58,712 bases of DNA from Peptococcaceae bacterium (GTDB taxonomy: Bacteria; Bacillota; Dehalobacteriia; UBA4068; UBA4997). The notes beneath the pieces are model-generated. The model did not search any database. It saw only the letters and a list, made by a program, of their open reading frames with translations, and had not been told where the DNA came from. The DNA lies in NCBI GenBank assembly GCA_022797295.1, contig JAAWKH010000012.1, positions 1-58,712 of the forward strand, given 5' to 3'. Within the stretch, counting starts at the first letter, position 1, and every line of letters starts with the position of its first letter. A program made the position numbers and the translations under genes. Below are positions 16,887-25,492 of the stretch, one piece after another.

Positions 16887-16962
16887 TATACTACAAATAT
16901 TATAACCAACATTAAATATACTATTGATATTTGTTTGATTTTGTTATATACTATAAGTATTA
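16887..16962. promoter_or_regulatory. Three phased operator repeats and divergent promoter
   Basis: TATACTA occurs at 16887, 16917 and 16947, exactly 30 bp apart, each followed after four bases by TAT. The third copy reads ATACT-3 bases-AGTAT, a perfect inverted repeat; the others are degenerate. A plus-strand promoter TTGATA (16924-16929), 17 bases, TATACT (16947-16952) uses the third repeat as its -10. The likely binder is the adjacent XRE protein. Three helical turns between sites suggests cooperative binding on one face. Confidence 0.7.
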
Positions 16963-17143
16963 TTTGCCGTAAAAATCAAGCATATGAGTAGTGCAAGGAG
17001 TTCCCGAAAGGAGATTTGGGTATAGAGTGTGAGCAAAACAGCCGGTGCGGTTAAGAGGGAACGCCCAGGCAAATAAGACCGCCCGGCCACTTACAGTAAA
17101 AAAAGTAAGAACCCTGAAAAAATCCAGGGCTCTTACTTTTTTT
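16959..17143 (+). ncRNA. Probable non-coding RNA downstream of the XRE operator
   Basis: A transcript from the promoter at 16924-16952 would run about 185 bases to the terminator at 17097-17143. Inside, GCCGG-T-GCGGT (17041-17051) pairs with ACCGCCCGGC (17078-17087), a 10-bp stem with one bulge enclosing a small GGG-AACG-CCC hairpin. Only very short open frames exist, such as a 15-codon GTG frame at 17029. It resembles no RNA class that I know. This accounts for the gene-free stretch 16848-17167. Confidence 0.5.
17097..17143. terminator. Strong bidirectional terminator
   Basis: A long stem pairs AAGTAAGA and CCCTG near 17103-17115 with their complements near 17124-17138, with seven A before and seven T after. 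It can end the plus-strand RNA and the minus-strand pyrB transcript. Confidence 0.9.
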
Positions 17144-17167
17144 AATTATAAATATTAGCGATAGGAA

Positions 17168-18172
17168 TTACTCCGCCCATTCCGGCTTAAAAGCGCCTTT
17201 CACCCGGCCGGCAGTCATCGCCAGCAAAGCCATCCGCACAAACAGGCCGTTGCCAGCCTGCCGGAAGTAAGCCGCGCCGGCATAATCATCCACCGCCAGG
17301 GCAATCTCATTCACTCTGGGCAGAGCGTGCATAATCACCGCACCGGGCTTCAAATGTTGCAGAGTTTCCTCCGTCATCAAATACATATCCTTAACCGCTT
17401 CGTATTCCGCCAAGTCGGCAAAGCGTTCTTTCTGCACCCGCGTCATATAGACAATATCCGCTTCGGCCACCGCCTCGTCAATGCTCCGGCAAAAGTCCAC
17501 CTGCACGCCGCCAGCTTGCAGCTTATGCACAATGCTTTCAGGCATCTTCAGCTCATCCGGGCTGGCCAAAATCAGGCGGCATTTGTAATACTTCAAAAAG
17601 TCCACCAAGGAATGAACGGTGCGGCCGTATTTAAGATCGCCAATCAAAGCCACGGCCAATCCCTCCGGGCTGCCTTTTTCCTTAACAATGGTGTACATAT
17701 CCAGCAGTGCCTGGCTGGGGTGCTGGCCAAAGCCGTCGCCGGCGTTAATCACTGGGTGGCTGGCCGCCGCTGCCGCAATCTGCGCGTCGCCCGTTTGCGG
17801 GCTACGGATAACGATTACATCTGCGTAATTGTTGACAATTTTAATTGTATCATGTACAGTTTCGCCTTTGGAGGTGGAACTGATTCGATTCTCCGGCGAT
17901 TCCGCCAGCGTAATCACCCGGCCGCCCAGCCGGTGCATAGCAGTTTCAAATGAGAGTCTGGTGCGGGTGGACGGCTCAAAAAACAACGCCGCCATCACCT
18001 GGCCGTCCATATCCCAAAGCCGCCGGCCCTCGGCCAAAGCCTGCTCGTAAAACCCGGCCACACCCAAAACAGCCTCCAGCTCAGCCTGGCTGAACTGCTC
18101 CGCACTCAAAATGTCCTTGCCCACAAAGCTGGCCAACATTTCCTCACTAGGAAACTTAAAATCACTCAGCAT
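17168..18172 (-). CDS. pyrB: Aspartate carbamoyltransferase catalytic subunit
   Basis: Forms carbamoyl-aspartate from carbamoyl phosphate and aspartate, the first committed step of pyrimidine synthesis. The 334-residue product has the carbamoyl-phosphate loop [16 protein letters not shown] (about 64-79), [30 protein letters not shown] (139-156), KYGRTVHSL and [16 protein letters not shown] upstream fixes the start at 18172, which lies 11 bases inside the ileS coding end, so translation is coupled to ileS. No pyrI or other pyr gene follows; the pairing with ileS is unusual. Confidence 0.96.
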   Translation of the reverse strand: MLSDFKFPSEEMLASFVGKDILSAEQFSQAELEAVLGVAGFYEQALAEGRRLWDMDGQVMAALFFEPSTRTRLSFETAMHRLGGRVITLAESPENRISSTSKGETVHDTIKIVNNYADVIVIRSPQTGDAQIAAAAASHPVINAGDGFGQHPSQALLDMYTIVKEKGSPEGLAVALIGDLKYGRTVHSLVDFLKYYKCRLILASPDELKMPESIVHKLQAGGVQVDFCRSIDEAVAEADIVYMTRVQKERFADLAEYEAVKDMYLMTEETLQHLKPGAVIMHALPRVNEIALAVDDYAGAAYFRQAGNGLFVRMALLAMTAGRVKGAFKPEWAE

Positions 18173-20918
18173 CGGTAAGCACCTCCTCAGGCAGTTTTTC
18201 CAAAACTGCCGCGCAACGCGGGCAAACGCCGCCCTCCGCCTCAATATCCTCGCTGTAGATCCAGCAGCGGGCGCACTTGTGGCCGTGGGCCGGCTCCACG
18301 CTGATTTCCAGCTCGCCATCGGCTTTGGCCTCCAGCACGCACTGGGACACAATGAACAGGTGCGGCAGCTCAGCCGCCATCTCCTGCAACAGGGCCAGCT
18401 GTTCGCCGGCCGCCTTAATGGTCACCCTAGCGTCCAGGGAATGGCCAATCTGTTTAGCCTGACGGGCCAACTCCAACTGGCCGGCCACCTGCTCCTTGCA
18501 GGCCGCCAGCTTTTGCCATTTAGCGTCCAATGCCTCGTTCAGCCAGGCCGGGTTCACGCTCGGCATATCCAACAGCTGCACGCTCTCCGGCTGACCGGGC
18601 AGCTTGGGCAGATAGCGATAAATTTCCTCGCTGGTAAACGCCAAAATCGGGGTCAGCAAGCGCAGCAACGCGTCCAAAATCTGATACATAACCGTTTGCA
18701 CAGAGCGGCGTTGCTTGTCCTGCGGCAGCTCGGCGTAAAGCGTATCCTTGGTGATGTCCAGATAGAAGTTGCTCATCTCCACCACGCAGAAGCGATGAAT
18801 GGCGTGGTGTACGGAATGGAACTCGTAAGCGTCATAGGCCGCCCGCGTTTTCTCAATCAACAGCTGCAAGCGGTGCAGGAACCAGCGATCCACCTCGCGC
18901 AGCTCCGCATAGGGCAGCGCGTCGGCCGCCGGGTCAAAATCATTCAAATTGGAAAGCAGGAAACGGGCCGTGTTGCGAATTTTGCGATAGGTTTCGCTAA
19001 CCTGCTTCAAAATATTATTGTTAATCGCCAGGTCAGAGCGATAATCCGCAGAGCTTACCCACAGGCGCAGCACGTCCGCGCCCATTTTGTTGATAACATC
19101 CAGCGGGTCCAGAGCATTGCCCTGCGATTTGCTCATCTTAGCGCCCTTTTCATCCACCAAAAAACCGTGGGTCAGCACAGCCTTATATGGCGCTTGTCCC
19201 TTACAAGCCACCGCGATATTCAAAGATGAATTGAACCAACCGCGGTGTTGGTCGGAACCCTCAAGATAGAGGTCTGCCGGCCAGGTCAGCTCCGGCCGCT
19301 GCTCCAAAACAGCCAAATGGCTGCTGCCGGAATCAAACCAAACGTCCATAATATCCGTTTCCTTGCGGAAGTGAGTGCAACCACAATCACACTTCAGGCC
19401 AGCCGGGGCCAGCTCGTCCGCCTCCTTGGCAAACCAGATATTGGAACCGTGCTCCGCAAACAGTTTTTGAATATGCTTGATGGTTTCATCGTTGATAATT
19501 TCCTTACCGCAATCCGCGCAATAGAAAATCGGAATCGGCACGCCCCAGGCACGCTGCCGGGAAATGCACCAGTCGGAGCGGTCTTTCACCATATTATAAA
19601 TGCGGTCGTGTCCCCAAGCGGGAATCCATTGCACCTTGTCAATTTCAGCCAAAGCCTTTTCGCGGAAGCCCTCAATGGAGCAGAACCACTGCTCCGTGGC
19701 CCGGAAAATAATCGGCTTTTTGCAGCGCCAGCAATGCGGATAGGAGTGGGTAATCCATTGCAGCTTCAAAAGCGCGCCGCAAGCGTCCAGGTCTTTCACA
19801 ACCTCCTTGCCGCCGGCGTTGATTTCCATTCCGGCATACTTGCCCGCCTCTGCGGTAAAATAGCCCCGGTTGTCCACCGGCGAGAGAACCTCCAGCCCAT
19901 AGCGCTGGCCAACCTCAAAGTCCTCCACGCCATGGCCAGGCGCAGTGTGAACACAGCCGCAGCCAGCGTCCAGAGTCACATGGTCGCCAAGGATAACCAC
20001 CGAATCCCGGTCGTAAAGCGGATGCTTGCAAACAATGCCCTCCAGCTCCTGGCCCTTAAACTCGGCCAGCACGCTGTAATCAGCAATGCCCACATCCTCC
20101 GCCACCTTAGGCAACAGCTCCTTGGCCAGCACCAATTTGTGCTTGTCCAGCTGCACCACGGCATAGGTGTAATCCGCGTGGATACAAATAGCCAGGTTGG
20201 CGGGAATAGTCCACGGCGTGGTTGTCCAAATCAAAAAGCTGACGTCGTCCCCCAGCAGCCCTTTGCCGTCCGTCACCGCAAATTTCACATAGATTGAGGG
20301 GCTTTTCACATCGGCGTATTCCACCTCGGCTTCAGCCAGAGCAGTTTCACACTCCGCACACCAGTAAACCGGCTTTTTACCTTTGTAGATATAGCCCTTT
20401 TTCGCCATCTCGCCAAATGCGCCAATCTGCTCCGCCTCAAACTCCTTTTGCAGGGTGATGTAAGGGTGGTCCCAATCCGCCCGCACGCCCAAACGCTTAA
20501 ACTGCTCGCGCTGAGTGTCCACAAAACCACGGGCAAATTCCTCGCACTTCTCGCGGAAAGCCGCCTTGTCCTCGCTGTGCTGGTTAATGCCCAGCTGCTT
20601 AATGGCCCGCTGCTCAATGGGCAGGCCGTGGGTGTCCCAGCCGGGAACATAGGGCGCGTCAAAGCCGGCCATACTTTTATATTTTACGATAATATCCTTC
20701 AGCACCTTGTTCAGCACGTGGCCGGTGTGAATGTTGCCGTTGGCATAAGGCGGGCCGTCATGCAACACAAACTTGGGTTTGCCGGCATTATGAGCCTGCA
20801 CCAGCTGATAGATGTCCTTCTGCTGCCAAAACTCCAAAATTTCCGGCTCCCGCTGCGGCAAATTGCCGCGCATTGGGAAATCAGTTTCTGGCAGATTAAG
20901 CGTTTTACCGTAATCCAT
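18162..20918 (-). CDS. ileS: Isoleucyl-tRNA synthetase
   Basis: Charges tRNA-Ile with isoleucine, with editing of valine. At 918 residues it is full length. The class I signatures are clear: HIGH as [12 protein letters not shown] near residue 60 and KMSKS as [13 protein letters not shown] near 600. A C-terminal zinc ribbon reads CARCW and later CPRC. AGGAGT precedes the ATG. It follows sepF and yggT on the same strand, as in the division clusters of many Bacillota, although ylmH and divIVA are missing. I looked for a T-box leader in the 120 bases upstream and found none. Confidence 0.98.
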   Translation of the reverse strand: MDYGKTLNLPETDFPMRGNLPQREPEILEFWQQKDIYQLVQAHNAGKPKFVLHDGPPYANGNIHTGHVLNKVLKDIIVKYKSMAGFDAPYVPGWDTHGLPIEQRAIKQLGINQHSEDKAAFREKCEEFARGFVDTQREQFKRLGVRADWDHPYITLQKEFEAEQIGAFGEMAKKGYIYKGKKPVYWCAECETALAEAEVEYADVKSPSIYVKFAVTDGKGLLGDDVSFLIWTTTPWTIPANLAICIHADYTYAVVQLDKHKLVLAKELLPKVAEDVGIADYSVLAEFKGQELEGIVCKHPLYDRDSVVILGDHVTLDAGCGCVHTAPGHGVEDFEVGQRYGLEVLSPVDNRGYFTAEAGKYAGMEINAGGKEVVKDLDACGALLKLQWITHSYPHCWRCKKPIIFRATEQWFCSIEGFREKALAEIDKVQWIPAWGHDRIYNMVKDRSDWCISRQRAWGVPIPIFYCADCGKEIINDETIKHIQKLFAEHGSNIWFAKEADELAPAGLKCDCGCTHFRKETDIMDVWFDSGSSHLAVLEQRPELTWPADLYLEGSDQHRGWFNSSLNIAVACKGQAPYKAVLTHGFLVDEKGAKMSKSQGNALDPLDVINKMGADVLRLWVSSADYRSDLAINNNILKQVSETYRKIRNTARFLLSNLNDFDPAADALPYAELREVDRWFLHRLQLLIEKTRAAYDAYEFHSVHHAIHRFCVVEMSNFYLDITKDTLYAELPQDKQRRSVQTVMYQILDALLRLLTPILAFTSEEIYRYLPKLPGQPESVQLLDMPSVNPAWLNEALDAKWQKLAACKEQVAGQLELARQAKQIGHSLDARVTIKAAGEQLALLQEMAAELPHLFIVSQCVLEAKADGELEISVEPAHGHKCARCWIYSEDIEAEGGVCPRCAAVLEKLPEEVLTDAE

Positions 20919-20995
20919 AATAACTCTTACTCCTAACTTTCAAAAAATTATATTAGTCTATCCCTCAAAAACAAATTTATCTTTAGATGTGATTT

Positions 20996-21019
20996 AAGGC
21001 CGCTCAGCAAGCGGCCCTC
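20996..21019 (-). terminator. Hairpin after yggT
   Basis: GGCCGCT and AGCGGCC form a GC-rich stem at about 20999-21017, between the yggT stop and the ileS start. Only a weak T-run follows, so termination is probably partial and ileS may be reached by read-through. Confidence 0.5.
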
Positions 21020-21040
21020 AATCAAACAAAGCTTAAACCC

Positions 21041-21313
21041 TTACAATAACGTAACCAACAGCCGGAACACCAAAACTTCCATAATGTATAAGGCAAAAAT
21101 GGCCAGCACCGGCGAAAAATCCAGCGGAAAACGCGGGCTTGGCGGCAAAATACGACGAAATATCCGCAAAAATGGCTCCGTCATCTCGTAAATAAAATCA
21201 ATGATAACATTGCCGCGCCGCATTGGAAACCAGGAAAGAATAATGTTAGCCAACAGCATAAAATAATAAATACGAAAGGCCACATGTATAAAATTAAATA
21301 TGAAGCTTATCAT
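21041..21313 (-). CDS. YggT/YlmG family membrane protein
   Basis: A 90-residue protein with two hydrophobic regions, MISFIFNFIHVAFRIYYFML and FSPVLAIFALYIMEVLVFRL. Between them is the family motif ILSWFPMRRGN and EPFLRIFRRILPP. YggT/YlmG proteins lie next to sepF and are linked to cell division or nucleoid organisation; the mechanism is unknown. An ATG at 21313 is preferred to a TTG at 21325, which is too close to GAGG. It starts 19 bases after sepF. Confidence 0.92.
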   Translation of the reverse strand: MISFIFNFIHVAFRIYYFMLLANIILSWFPMRRGNVIIDFIYEMTEPFLRIFRRILPPSPRFPLDFSPVLAIFALYIMEVLVFRLLVTLL

Positions 21314-21331
21314 AACACTTTGCAACCTCTT

Positions 21332-21835
21332 TTAACGCCGCCACGGCGAAAAACCGCCGCCCTGGCCACCATCAGCCCCACTAAACGCCTGAACCTCAGG
21401 GTCCATAATCTGGCCAGCCAAATCAACCTGGCTGGAGCTAAACAAAAAGGTGGAGCCGCTAACCTTTTTAGGCTCGCCATCCAGTGCAAACACTGCGCCG
21501 GAAAGAAAATCCACCATTCGCTGGGCGGTTTCCTTGTCCAAATCCTCAAAGTTGACGATAACCACTTTTTGTTCCTTAATGTTGCGGGCAATGCTTTGCA
21601 AATCATCATAGGCCTTGGCCTTAACCAAAACCATTTCATAGCTTTTTTTGGCCTCGGAGGCAGTGGGTATGGCCATCACCTGCGGCCGCCGCACTTTTTG
21701 CACGTCCGGTTCCTGCCAAACATCTTTTTTGGCGCCTTTAGCCAGCTCGTCCATTTCCTCCTGGTTCAAGCTGTCTTCCTCTTCATCTTGAAAGAATATG
21801 CTGGATATTTTACTCCAAGCTCCTCCTCCTGCCAT
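21332..21835 (-). CDS. sepF: Cell division protein SepF
   Basis: A membrane-associated FtsZ-anchoring protein that forms rings at the division septum. The 167-residue product has an amphipathic N-terminus, an acidic linker (DEEEDSLNQEEMDELAKG) and a C-terminal DUF552 domain with SYEMVLVKAKAYDDLQSIA, VVIVNFEDLDKETAQRMVDF and LDGEPKKVSGSTFLFS. AAGGAGGG precedes the ATG. It lies between yggS and yggT, the usual Bacillota division-cluster order. Confidence 0.96.
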   Translation of the reverse strand: MAGGGAWSKISSIFFQDEEEDSLNQEEMDELAKGAKKDVWQEPDVQKVRRPQVMAIPTASEAKKSYEMVLVKAKAYDDLQSIARNIKEQKVVIVNFEDLDKETAQRMVDFLSGAVFALDGEPKKVSGSTFLFSSSQVDLAGQIMDPEVQAFSGADGGQGGGFSPWRR

Positions 21836-21890
21836 AAAGAACCCTCCTTAAAAAATATACCCCAAACGCCGGCACCACCCAAACGGGGCC

Positions 21891-22631
21891 TCAGCGATAA
21901 ATTCTTGCTCCAAAAATCCGGCTGCCAACGCGCAACAACGTGGCGCCCTCTTCCACGGCAACTCTGTAATCATTCGACATTCCCATTGAAAGCTCCTGCA
22001 AAGACAGATTTGAATAAGCGACTTTTTCCGCTCTTTGCCGCATTTTATCGCGCAGATTACGCAGCTCGGCAAACACAGGCCGGGCTTGCTCCGGCTGTTC
22101 CACCGCCGGGGCCACCGTCATCAAGCCACGAATATTCACATGGGAGAGAGCCGCGCAGCTTTGCAGAAAATCCCACAACTCGGCTGGAGCCAAGCCAAAT
22201 TTGCTGCCCTCCGCCGCCACATTAACCTCCACCAAACACTCCACTAAAAAACCGCGAGCCTCCGCTTGCTTTTCCAGCTCCACCGCCAAACGCCAGCTAT
22301 CCAAAGAATGCAGCAGCACCAGCCGAGGCACTGCCAAAAGCTGCTTAACCTTGTTGGTTTGCAAATGGCCAATAAAATGCCAGGGGATCATTGCCGGCAG
22401 GGCGGCGCTTTTTTGCCCCAGCTCCTGCACCTTGTTTTCCGCCAGGCCTGCCAAACCCAAAGGCTGGCCAGCCTGCCAACAAGCCGCAACCCGCTCGGCC
22501 TCCACCGTTTTGGAAACCGCCAGCAGCTTCACCTGAGGCGCAGCGTTCGGGCTGGCCTCCCTAAGCTCGGCAATTTCCCGCAGCAGCGGGCCAAGCCGCC
22601 CGGCAAACTCCTGTTCTTGCTCCGTCAACAC
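21891..22631 (-). CDS. yggS: YggS family PLP homeostasis protein
   Basis: A pyridoxal-phosphate-binding protein with an alanine-racemase-like barrel, involved in PLP and amino-acid homeostasis. VKLLAVSKTVEAERV contains the PLP lysine. LAENKVQELGQKSA, IPWHFIGHLQTNKVKQLL and LSMGMSNDYRVAVEEGATLLRVGSRIFG are diagnostic. An ATG at 22661 is open, but it has no ribosome site and lies about 13 bases from the predicted transcript start. GGGGAGG seven bases before GTG 22631 points to that start (246 residues). Confidence 0.94.
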   Translation of the reverse strand: MLTEQEQEFAGRLGPLLREIAELREASPNAAPQVKLLAVSKTVEAERVAACWQAGQPLGLAGLAENKVQELGQKSAALPAMIPWHFIGHLQTNKVKQLLAVPRLVLLHSLDSWRLAVELEKQAEARGFLVECLVEVNVAAEGSKFGLAPAELWDFLQSCAALSHVNIRGLMTVAPAVEQPEQARPVFAELRNLRDKMRQRAEKVAYSNLSLQELSMGMSNDYRVAVEEGATLLRVGSRIFGARIYR

Positions 22632-22680
22632 AGCCGCGCCTCCCCTCTCATCTTCTGCCATTAAATAAAGCTGATATTTT

Positions 22681-22709
22681 ATTATATCATAACATCGCGC
22701 CTTTTGCAA
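22681..22709 (-). promoter_or_regulatory. Promoter of the yggS-sepF-yggT operon
   Basis: On the minus strand TTGCAA (22709-22704), 17 bases and TATAAT (22686-22681). It is divergent from the nrdD promoter. Confidence 0.8.
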
Positions 22710-22755
22710 AATATTTTTTGAAAAAATTAAAAATTTTTTTTCTAGCGCCAATCTC

Positions 22756-22784
22756 TTGACATACCCAACTTTGTATGCGATAAT
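22756..22784 (+). promoter_or_regulatory. Promoter of the nrdD operon
   Basis: TTGACA at 22756-22761, 17 bases and GATAAT at 22779-22784. The predicted transcript begins about 140 bases before the nrdD ATG. An AT-rich stretch near 22801-22815 (ACACAAAATATA) is faintly like half of an NrdR box; I do not call it. Confidence 0.8.
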
Positions 22785-22819
22785 ATTTCTGCACGATAAC
22801 AAACACAAAATATACGCAT

Positions 22820-22904
22820 TTTTGTCGGGCGAACCACTATAACTTGTTACCAAAGGCCATCCGGCCAGCTTTTAACGATAGCAAACAGTTCGCCTCCGAC
22901 AAAA
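22820..22904 (+). ncRNA. Structured leader of nrdD (candidate cis-regulatory RNA)
   Basis: TTTTGTCGG plus GCGAAC (22820-22834) pairs with GTTCGC, two bulged bases, CCGACAAAA (22888-22904), giving a 15-bp closing stem. Nested inside are CTAT/ATAG, GTTA/TAAC and a GGCC-ATCC-GGCC hairpin, so the whole folds as one extended arm. It ends eight bases before the AGGAGG site of nrdD. No known riboswitch consensus was recognised. Confidence 0.55.
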
Positions 22905-22929
22905 TTTAACCTAGGAGGAAATTCTTTCC

Positions 22930-25287
22930 ATGTTTGACAGTATTATCAAACGCGACGGGCGTCGCGTGCCATATGACATCAGCAAAATCACCGACGCCAT
23001 TCGCAAAGCAATGGAAGCCAGCGGCCGCGACGCCGCCGGGCAGGAGTGCGAACGTCTGGCAGCCCTGGTTGAGGACAAGCTGAGCGCTTCATTTAACGGT
23101 GAAGCGCCAGGCATTGAAGATATTCAGGATATGGTGGAAACCGTGCTGATGGAAAACGGTTACGCCCTGGTGGCCCGCAAATACATCATTTACCGCAGCG
23201 AGCGCACCCGTAGCCGCGAGATGAACACCCGGCTGATGCGCATTTACGATGAGCTGACCAACACGGACTCTCTGCTTTCTGATATGAAGCGCGACAACGC
23301 CAACATCGACGGCGACACCGCTATGGGCACTATGTTGAAATATGGCAGCGAGGGCGCCAAGGATTACTATGAAAAATATGTGCTGACACCAGCCCAAAGC
23401 AAAGCCCACGCCGAGGGCGACATTCATATTCACGATTTTGATTTTTACACCCTGACGACCACCTGCTGCCAGATTAATCTGCTGGATCTTTTCAAAGACG
23501 GCTTTTCCACCGGGCACGGTTTTTTGCGAGAGCCCAACGACATCTCCAGCTACACTGCGCTGGCCTGCATTGCCATTCAGTCCAATCAAAATGACCAGCA
23601 CGGCGGGCAAAGCGTTCCCAACTTTGATTTTTGTATGGCGCCGGGCGTGGCCAAAACTTTCAAAAAGCTTTACGTCAGCAATTTTTACAAGGCCGCTGAG
23701 CTGCTTTGGCCGCAATATCCACTCTCCCAAGCGCAAACCAAAGCGGTTTTTGAGCAGTTGGCCGCCGAACACACAGAGCTTGAGCCCCGCATTGCTTTAA
23801 GCGAGCAGTTTGTACCGGCATTGCAGGAGGCCCTGCAAAAAGCTATCACCGACAAAGCTAATCAAATGCCGCCGGAAATTTTTGCCCATTGCGCCCGCTT
23901 TGCTTATGACACTGCGCTGACGGAAACGGACAAGCACACATTCCAGGCTATGGAAGCATTGGTGCACAATCTGAACACCATGCACAGCCGGGCCGGCGCG
24001 CAAACCCCGTTTTCCTCTATCAATTACGGCACCGATACCTCGCCGGAGGGACGCTTGGCCAGCAAAAATATTCTGTTAGCCACAGAGGCCGGCCTGGGCC
24101 AGGGCGAAACGCCAATCTTCCCCATTCATATTTTTAAGGTGAAAGCCGGCGTCAGCTTCAACCCGGAGGATCCCAATTACGACCTTTTCAAGCTGGCCTG
24201 TCGGGTTAGCGCCAAACGGCTGTTTCCCAACTTTTCCTTTATCGACGCGCCGTTTAATCTGCAATATTACAAGCCTGGCCATCCTGAAACGGAAGTTTCC
24301 TATATGGGCTGCCGCACTCGCGTGTTGGGCAATCATTACAACCCGCAGCAGGAAATCACCTACGGCCGCGGCAACCTGAGCTTTACCTCCATCAATCTGC
24401 CCCGTATCGCTATCAAAGCCAATCAAAATCTGGAGCTTTTCTTTGACGATTTGGAGCGCAAAATGGATTTGGTGGCCGACCAGCTGCTGGATCGTTTCAA
24501 AATCCAGTCCCACAAAAAAGTGCGCAACTTTCCCTTTTTGATGGGTCAAGGGGTTTGGCTTGGCTCCAAGGATTTAGATATTGACGACGAGGTTGGCGAG
24601 GTGCTGAAAAACGGCACTCTCTCCATTGGCTTTATCGGCCTGGCGGAAACGCTGGTGGCCCTCACCGGCAAACATCACGGCGAATGTGTGGAATCCCGCA
24701 ATCTGGGGCAGGAAATTGTCAGCTTTATGCGGGAATACTGCGACCGCAAAAGCGAGGAAACCGGCCTAAACTTCACCCTGCTGGCCACGCCGGCCGAGGG
24801 GCTCTCCGGCCGCTTCGTTCGTATCGACAAGAAGAAATTTGGCATTATTCCCGGCGTTACTGACCGTGATTACTACACCAACAGCTTCCACGTGCCGGTT
24901 TACTACCCCATCAGCGCCTATGAGAAGCTAAAGATTGAAGCGCCCTATCATGCGCTAACCAACGCCGGCCACATCTCCTATGTTGAGCTGGACGGCGACA
25001 CCGCTAAAAACATTGAGGCGTTTGAGCAAATCGTCCGTTTTATGCAGCAAATTGGCATTGGCTACGGCTCCATCAATCATCCGGTTGACCGCGACCCGGT
25101 TTGTGGCTACAGCGGCATTATCAACGAGGTTTGCCCGCGTTGCGGCCGCCACGATGGCGAGGGCGTCAGCCTGAGCAAATTGCGAGCTATCAGAGCCACA
25201 GTGCGCGGTAATACGGAAACCTGCGGCTACTGCGGCGACCCCAACGAAGAAACCGAACGCCAGGCTAATCCCAACAAACTGGTCTGA
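22930..25287 (+). CDS. nrdD: Anaerobic ribonucleoside-triphosphate reductase large chain, lacking the usual glycyl radical domain
   Basis: The class III reductase that makes deoxynucleotides without oxygen. An ATP-cone occupies residues 1-93. The barrel has TLTTTCCQINLLDLF (Cys 179/180), GFSTGHGFLREPNDISSYTA and the finger-loop YMGCRTRV with Cys 461. The C-terminus is unusual. After VCGYSGIINEVCPRCGR (Cys 725, 735, 738) one expects a glycyl radical segment of the RRITGYLVG type. Instead there is a 41-residue tail with CGYC (765-768) ending ANPNKLV and a TGA stop. The expected segment is encoded as a separate gene 37 bases downstream, in another frame. AGGAGG precedes the ATG; nrdG follows and nrdR lies nearby. 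Confidence 0.95.
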   Translation: MFDSIIKRDGRRVPYDISKITDAIRKAMEASGRDAAGQECERLAALVEDKLSASFNGEAPGIEDIQDMVETVLMENGYALVARKYIIYRSERTRSREMNTRLMRIYDELTNTDSLLSDMKRDNANIDGDTAMGTMLKYGSEGAKDYYEKYVLTPAQSKAHAEGDIHIHDFDFYTLTTTCCQINLLDLFKDGFSTGHGFLREPNDISSYTALACIAIQSNQNDQHGGQSVPNFDFCMAPGVAKTFKKLYVSNFYKAAELLWPQYPLSQAQTKAVFEQLAAEHTELEPRIALSEQFVPALQEALQKAITDKANQMPPEIFAHCARFAYDTALTETDKHTFQAMEALVHNLNTMHSRAGAQTPFSSINYGTDTSPEGRLASKNILLATEAGLGQGETPIFPIHIFKVKAGVSFNPEDPNYDLFKLACRVSAKRLFPNFSFIDAPFNLQYYKPGHPETEVSYMGCRTRVLGNHYNPQQEITYGRGNLSFTSINLPRIAIKANQNLELFFDDLERKMDLVADQLLDRFKIQSHKKVRNFPFLMGQGVWLGSKDLDIDDEVGEVLKNGTLSIGFIGLAETLVALTGKHHGECVESRNLGQEIVSFMREYCDRKSEETGLNFTLLATPAEGLSGRFVRIDKKKFGIIPGVTDRDYYTNSFHVPVYYPISAYEKLKIEAPYHALTNAGHISYVELDGDTAKNIEAFEQIVRFMQQIGIGYGSINHPVDRDPVCGYSGIINEVCPRCGRHDGEGVSLSKLRAIRATVRGNTETCGYCGDPNEETERQANPNKLV

Positions 25288-25324
25288 CGAAAATATAACA
25301 AACTAAATCAAAGGAGCGATTAAA

Positions 25325-25492
25325 ATGACTAACAATAAAAACACTAATCCGCAAAATGACGTTATGGTAGGCGAGGGCGTGGGCTTTGAGCGCATCCGCC
25401 GCATCACCGGCTATCTGGTAGGCACCTTGGACCGTTTCAACAATGCCAAACGCGCCGAGGAAAAGGATCGCGTGAAGCACAATGTCGGCTAA
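25325..25492 (+). CDS. Stand-alone glycyl radical domain of class III ribonucleotide reductase
   Basis: A 55-residue protein made almost entirely of what is normally the NrdD C-terminus: FERIRRITGYLVGTLD then RFNNAKRAEEKDRVKH. Gly29 in RITGYL would carry the radical installed by NrdG. About 20 polar residues precede it. AAGGAG eight bases before the ATG shows independent translation. A TAA at 25304-25306 in its own frame separates it from nrdD, so a simple frameshift cannot fuse the two. Its end overlaps the nrdG start by 11 bases. I infer that it docks on NrdD to complete the active site, comparable to the separate GrcA/YfiD part for pyruvate formate-lyase. Confidence 0.88.
   Translation: MTNNKNTNPQNDVMVGEGVGFERIRRITGYLVGTLDRFNNAKRAEEKDRVKHNVG

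Noticed and set aside
16980..17100. Cobalamin, glycine or SRP-type RNA
   Set aside because: The GGTGCGG and AGGGAACGCCC parts looked suggestive, but no complete consensus of these classes could be aligned.
20919..21040. T-box leader of ileS
   Set aside because: The region is only about 120 bases, contains the yggT hairpin, and shows no T-box core sequence or antiterminator.
22801..22818. NrdR box upstream of nrdD
   Set aside because: ACACAAAATATA fits only half of the consensus, and no second box at the usual spacing was found.
25285..25325. Programmed frameshift or stop read-through joining nrdD to the glycyl radical peptide
   Set aside because: The nrdD frame meets further stops just past the TGA, the small gene frame has a TAA at 25304-25306, no slippery heptamer is seen, and the small gene has its own ribosome site.
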